From positions 1 to 8,211 of the forward strand of contig CAJUFY010000015.1 of NCBI GenBank assembly GCA_910586245.1: a stretch of DNA of 8,211 nucleotides, written 5' to 3'. The position numbers and the translations under genes were made by a program. Below the pieces are notes generated by a model. The model was given only the letters and a program-made list of their open reading frames with translations. It ran no database searches and was not told the DNA's origin. Shown here piece by piece: positions 6,318 to 8,211 of the stretch (position 1 is its first letter; every line of letters starts with the position of its first letter). The stretch is from an uncultured Christensenella sp. (GTDB lineage: Bacteria; Bacillota; Clostridia; Christensenellales; Borkfalkiaceae).

Positions 6318-7430
6318 ATGAAAGCAAGACATTTGGTAGCAGGAATATCGATCCTTGTGCTTGGATTTTTTTGCGCGGCAGCGAACACGAACGGCTTTAC
6401 GAACTGGAATAAGTACGGCTGGCTCGGCAAGCCCCCTGCACAGGCGGGTACGGATTTGAATAATTCGGGGGTAGCGGACGAACAGGGGAATGAACTGGAA
6501 AGCGGTAAGGTATATGAAATGCCTAAGGCAATGGTTTACAGCTTGTTGTCCGCGGAATCGGAAACGGCGGGCAAGGGAATCACGATTCGCGCAACGGTAC
6601 AGCCGGCGCTTGCAGCGGATAAACGAGTGGATTATGCAATGGAATTTGAAAATGCAAATTCTACGTGGGCGCGCGGGAAAGAAGTAACGGATTATTTGAA
6701 ACTCACGCAAGCGGCGGACGGGTCGAGCCAGGCGCAGGTAGTATGCAGTAAAGCGTTCGGCGAGCCGATCATAATTACCGCAGCGTCGCGTGCGAACCCG
6801 GAAATTACGGCGACGTGCAAGGTGGATTATGCGCAACACGTGGAGAGCGTAGAGTTATATATCGGCGACGTACTTTTGAATCCGAACGGCGACACCAACG
6901 TAACGGTGAATATCGGGAGCGCGACGGCAGGACGGGGCGGAAAGATCCGTTTGGTGAAGAAAGTTTCCGAAACTTACACGCTTGCAGATAGCATTACGGA
7001 AAACGTCGTATTTTCTAACGACATCACACGGGAAAACGGCGGTATTGCGTGGAGTAGTTCGTACGGCGGAAAATACGGCGCAGGCGAAGGCAGAACATAC
7101 AGCGCGTTGTACGATCCGCTGAGCGAAGAAATGTATTTCGATTTGCGGCTGTTTTCAGATTACGGTTTCCGGGATTACGACGCCAGAAGGCAAGGCACGA
7201 ATTATCAGGAAGAATCCGAATATTGGGCAGAACAAACTACGGAGTGGATTAAGAATCTGTATGAAACGGAAACGAAGGGCGCAATCATATGGCAAGTTTC
7301 CGTAAACGTAACGGGTACATACGGCACGCACTACATAGAAAGCGACATCGTATGGGCAGGAATTTCCGGTTATGACAGCGTAACGGGAATTGAGTTGGAT
7401 AAGGATCACGTGATCCTGCCGAACGGTTGA
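6318..7430 (+). CDS. Exported Ig-like protein, paralogue of the one at 1337-2479
   Basis: This 370-residue protein starts at ATG 6318, 7 nt after a perfect AAGGAG (6305-6310) that overlaps the preceding stop. The frame is open further upstream, but that part lies inside the previous gene. The start MKARHLVAGIS leads into a hydrophobic stretch (6-22) ending CAAA, either a signal peptide cut near residue 22 or an uncut anchor; the residues before Cys19 (GFF) do not make a lipobox. Residues 85-181 are an Ig-like domain (IRATVQPALA, then IIITAASR, then TATCKVDYAQHVESVEL) with Cys143 and Cys167 at the same spacing as in the paralogue. The second half is Tyr/Glu-rich and beta-rich (YFDLRLFSDY, IIWQVSVNVTG), ending GIELDKDHVILPNG. 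From memory, similar Ig-like proteins with a VTDY...VDYAQ signature are frequent in mobile elements of gut Clostridia. The specific role is unknown. Confidence 0.85.
   Translation: MKARHLVAGISILVLGFFCAAANTNGFTNWNKYGWLGKPPAQAGTDLNNSGVADEQGNELESGKVYEMPKAMVYSLLSAESETAGKGITIRATVQPALAADKRVDYAMEFENANSTWARGKEVTDYLKLTQAADGSSQAQVVCSKAFGEPIIITAASRANPEITATCKVDYAQHVESVELYIGDVLLNPNGDTNVTVNIGSATAGRGGKIRLVKKVSETYTLADSITENVVFSNDITRENGGIAWSSSYGGKYGAGEGRTYSALYDPLSEEMYFDLRLFSDYGFRDYDARRQGTNYQEESEYWAEQTTEWIKNLYETETKGAIIWQVSVNVTGTYGTHYIESDIVWAGISGYDSVTGIELDKDHVILPNG
7402..7417. repeat. Perfect 16-bp palindrome with CACGTG core and two GATC sites
   Basis: AGGATCACGTGATCCT is its own reverse complement and holds two GATC sites symmetrically around CACGTG. 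It lies in codons for the shared DKDHVIL motif, about 15-30 bases before the stop of the second Ig-like gene. It could be a protein-binding site or a consequence of codon choice. There is no loop, so it is more plausible as a duplex DNA site than as an RNA hairpin. Confidence 0.5.
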
Positions 7431-7440
7431 GGGGGCGCGT

Positions 7441-7659
7441 ATGTTGAGAAGCGGATTTATGTTTTTTATCGCGCTTGCGCTCACAATCCTTGCGTATTAC
7501 ATGAAAGTGCGATATCCGGTCTTGGAAACGTTTATGATTCCTTTGTACGTAATTACCGGCGTTCTCGGCGTCGTATTCTCCGCGTTCATTCTGATCATGT
7601 TAAAGAATGAGAACGCGAAAGCAAAAACAGAAAAGAATAAAAAAGATTCGGAGGAATAA
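7441..7659 (+). CDS. Small two-TM membrane protein
   Basis: This 72-residue protein follows GAGGGGG (7429-7435) with 5 nt spacing. Two hydrophobic helices (about 5-21 and 30-54) are joined by a short basic turn (MKVRYPVLE), and the tail after 54 is highly charged (NENAKAKTEKNKKDSEE). With a short N-terminus, both ends should face the cytosol. A helical hairpin of this size with a charged tail resembles class II holins and also small membrane subunits of conjugation or phage assembly machines. The sequence alone does not decide, and no lysis enzyme is next to it. It ends 3 nt before the next gene. Confidence 0.78.
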   Translation: MLRSGFMFFIALALTILAYYMKVRYPVLETFMIPLYVITGVLGVVFSAFILIMLKNENAKAKTEKNKKDSEE

Positions 7660-7662
7660 GTC

Positions 7663-7989
7663 ATGAAAAGAAAAACAGAAACGTTTGTGAAGGGGAAAAG
7701 TAAAAACAAGAATTGCACGACGGCGCGGACGCGGAAAAAGCCCAAGATGGGCGCTCAACCGCAAAAAAACGGTATTGTAAGCACGGGCAAGAATATTTTT
7801 TCGGGCGCGGCGGAAATTTCCGTGACGAAGAACAGGATCGCGGTGACGCGTAAAATGTCGCAAAGCAAAAACGGTTGCTTTGTGAAAGAAGAAACGCGGA
7901 AATACTATCCGAAAACGCCGGAAAATATGCAGGCGTTATCCAAAGTGATGAACGAAACGCCCGTGAAGAAGCTCACGGTAAAAACTTAA
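7663..7989 (+). CDS. Very basic small soluble protein
   Basis: This 108-residue protein has a strong ribosome site (GGAGG, 7650-7654) 8 nt before ATG 7663. I count about 27 Lys plus Arg against about 6 Glu and no Asp, giving a net charge near +20. The first 30 residues are the most basic (FVKGKSKNKN, TRTRKKPK-like runs) and probably disordered; a short beta-like segment follows (EISVTKNRIAVTRKM), and the end is polar. There is no TM helix. Such a composition suggests binding to nucleic acid or to acidic phospholipid head groups, for example a nucleoid- or nucleocapsid-like protein, but no family is recognised. The two Cys (18 and 72) are not in a metal-binding pattern. Confidence 0.72.
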   Translation: MKRKTETFVKGKSKNKNCTTARTRKKPKMGAQPQKNGIVSTGKNIFSGAAEISVTKNRIAVTRKMSQSKNGCFVKEETRKYYPKTPENMQALSKVMNETPVKKLTVKT

Positions 7990-8001
7990 CGTAAAACTGT
8001 G

Positions 8002-8031
8002 CCGTCCGCGCGGGAATGGCAGCGCGGACGG
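8002..8031 (+). other. Perfect 10-bp GC-rich stem-loop between two genes
   Basis: CCGTCCGCGC (8002-8011) and GCGCGGACGG (8022-8031) are perfect inverted copies around a 10-nt loop (GGGAATGGCA). The hairpin starts 12 nt after one stop codon and ends 20 nt before the next start, just ahead of a ribosome site (GGGGG, 8039-8043). No T-run follows (ATAGACAGG), so it is not a normal intrinsic terminator. It may protect the 3' end of the upstream message, cause partial attenuation, or be a DNA signal. Confidence 0.75.
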
Positions 8032-8051
8032 ATAGACAGGGGGACGAAACG

Positions 8052-8198
8052 ATGTCGCAGGTTAAAAAGAAACGGCAAAAACTTACAAAACAAGAACGGG
8101 AAGCTCGACGCGCTTTTTGGAAACAGATGTTTTTCGTCATCTTTACGGAAGCAATCGGGATTATCGGAACGGTCTTGGTGTGTATTTTGATAAAGTAA
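8052..8198 (+). CDS. 48-residue basic single-TM protein
   Basis: ATG 8052 is preferred over ATG 8016, which lies in the loop of the stem-loop, because GGGGG (8039-8043) sits at proper spacing before 8052. The product has a very basic N-terminal half (MSQVKKKRQKLTKQEREARR), then an aromatic start (FWKQMFFVIF) and one TM helix to the end (about 25-47, finishing LVCILIK). The positive-inside rule puts the N-terminus in the cytosol. It resembles small membrane proteins of phage or conjugation modules in size and layout only; no family is recognised. It is the last complete gene in the window. Confidence 0.7.
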   Translation: MSQVKKKRQKLTKQEREARRAFWKQMFFVIFTEAIGIIGTVLVCILIK

Positions 8199-8200
8199 AA

Positions 8201-8207
8201 GAAAGGG
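8201..8207 (+). promoter_or_regulatory. Likely ribosome binding site of a gene beyond the window
   Basis: GAAAGGG lies just after the stop of the 48-residue gene and 4 nt before the window ends, in the same position relative to a stop as other ribosome sites here. It suggests that the gene cluster continues to the right. Confidence 0.4.
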
Positions 8208-8211
8208 TAAG

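Noticed and set aside
6318..6383. Lipoprotein signal peptide at Cys19 of the second Ig-like protein
   Set aside because: The residues before Cys are G-F-F, which do not fit the lipobox (small residue directly before Cys).
6288..6839. 183-residue open frame on the - strand
   Set aside because: It is antisense to the second Ig-like gene, with an Arg-rich composition typical of a mirror of that gene's codons, and no start signals.
7416..7427. Sortase signal at the C-terminus (LPNG)
   Set aside because: LPNG is at the very end of the protein, without the Thr of LPxTG and without a following hydrophobic segment and basic tail.
8002..8040. Rho-independent terminator
   Set aside because: The stem is strong, but what follows is ATAGACAGG, without a T-rich tract on the + strand; on the - strand the stem is followed by ACAGTTTTAC, only a weak four-T run and with no - strand gene to end.
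7999..8190. 63-residue frame starting inside the stem-loop region
   Set aside because: It reads the hairpin as codons and then the 48-residue gene in another frame; no ribosome site precedes it.
1..8211. CRISPR array, tRNA, rRNA, insertion sequence or attachment site
   Set aside because: The window is almost wholly coding on one strand. No spaced direct repeats, terminal inverted repeats, transposase motifs or cloverleaf-like segments were seen.

Overview
The window reads as part of a mobile element (prophage, phage-plasmid or conjugative element) in a Firmicute, most likely a gut-type member of the class Clostridia. This rests on strong GGAGG/AAGGAG-type ribosome sites, tight packing with ATGA and 1-16 nt junctions, all genes on the + strand, a phage-type D12-class adenine methylase, a DUF3970-like small protein, and Ig-like and long exported proteins of a kind I remember from mobile elements of gut Clostridia. 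No terminase, capsid, relaxase, integrase, replication, tRNA or rRNA gene is visible, so the element type cannot be fixed from this window.

Layout. Positions 1-523 hold the end of a Cys-containing small protein, a DUF3970-like gene interrupted by an in-frame TAA at 176-178, and a 60-residue protein with a CxxC motif. A solitary Dam-type N6-adenine methyltransferase follows (520-1350). From 1337 to 7430 there are five longer genes. Four encode membrane-anchored or exported proteins: an Ig-like type II protein (1337-2479), a 652-residue protein with signal peptide and C-terminal anchor (2495-4453), a Lys-rich type II protein ending in an InlB-B-repeat-like domain (5368-6306) and a second Ig-like protein (6318-7430). 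The fifth (4446-5366) is cytosolic and carries a CxxC...CxC zinc motif of the type found in DnaC/DnaI helicase loaders, but no ATPase. Three small genes end the window: a two-TM hairpin protein (7441-7659), a very basic soluble protein (7663-7989) and, after a perfect 10-bp stem-loop, a 48-residue basic protein with one TM helix (8052-8198). A ribosome-site-like sequence at the right edge suggests another gene follows.

How it may work together (inference). Genes 1337-7659 look like one transcription and translation unit that puts several large ectodomains on the outside of the cytoplasmic membrane. The two Ig-like proteins are paralogues, and three of the four anchored proteins share a short C-terminal motif, so they may form one surface or virion-associated assembly, with the zinc protein and the small basic and TM proteins on the inner side. 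Its job (attachment, mating contact, virion spike, immunity) cannot be read from the sequence.
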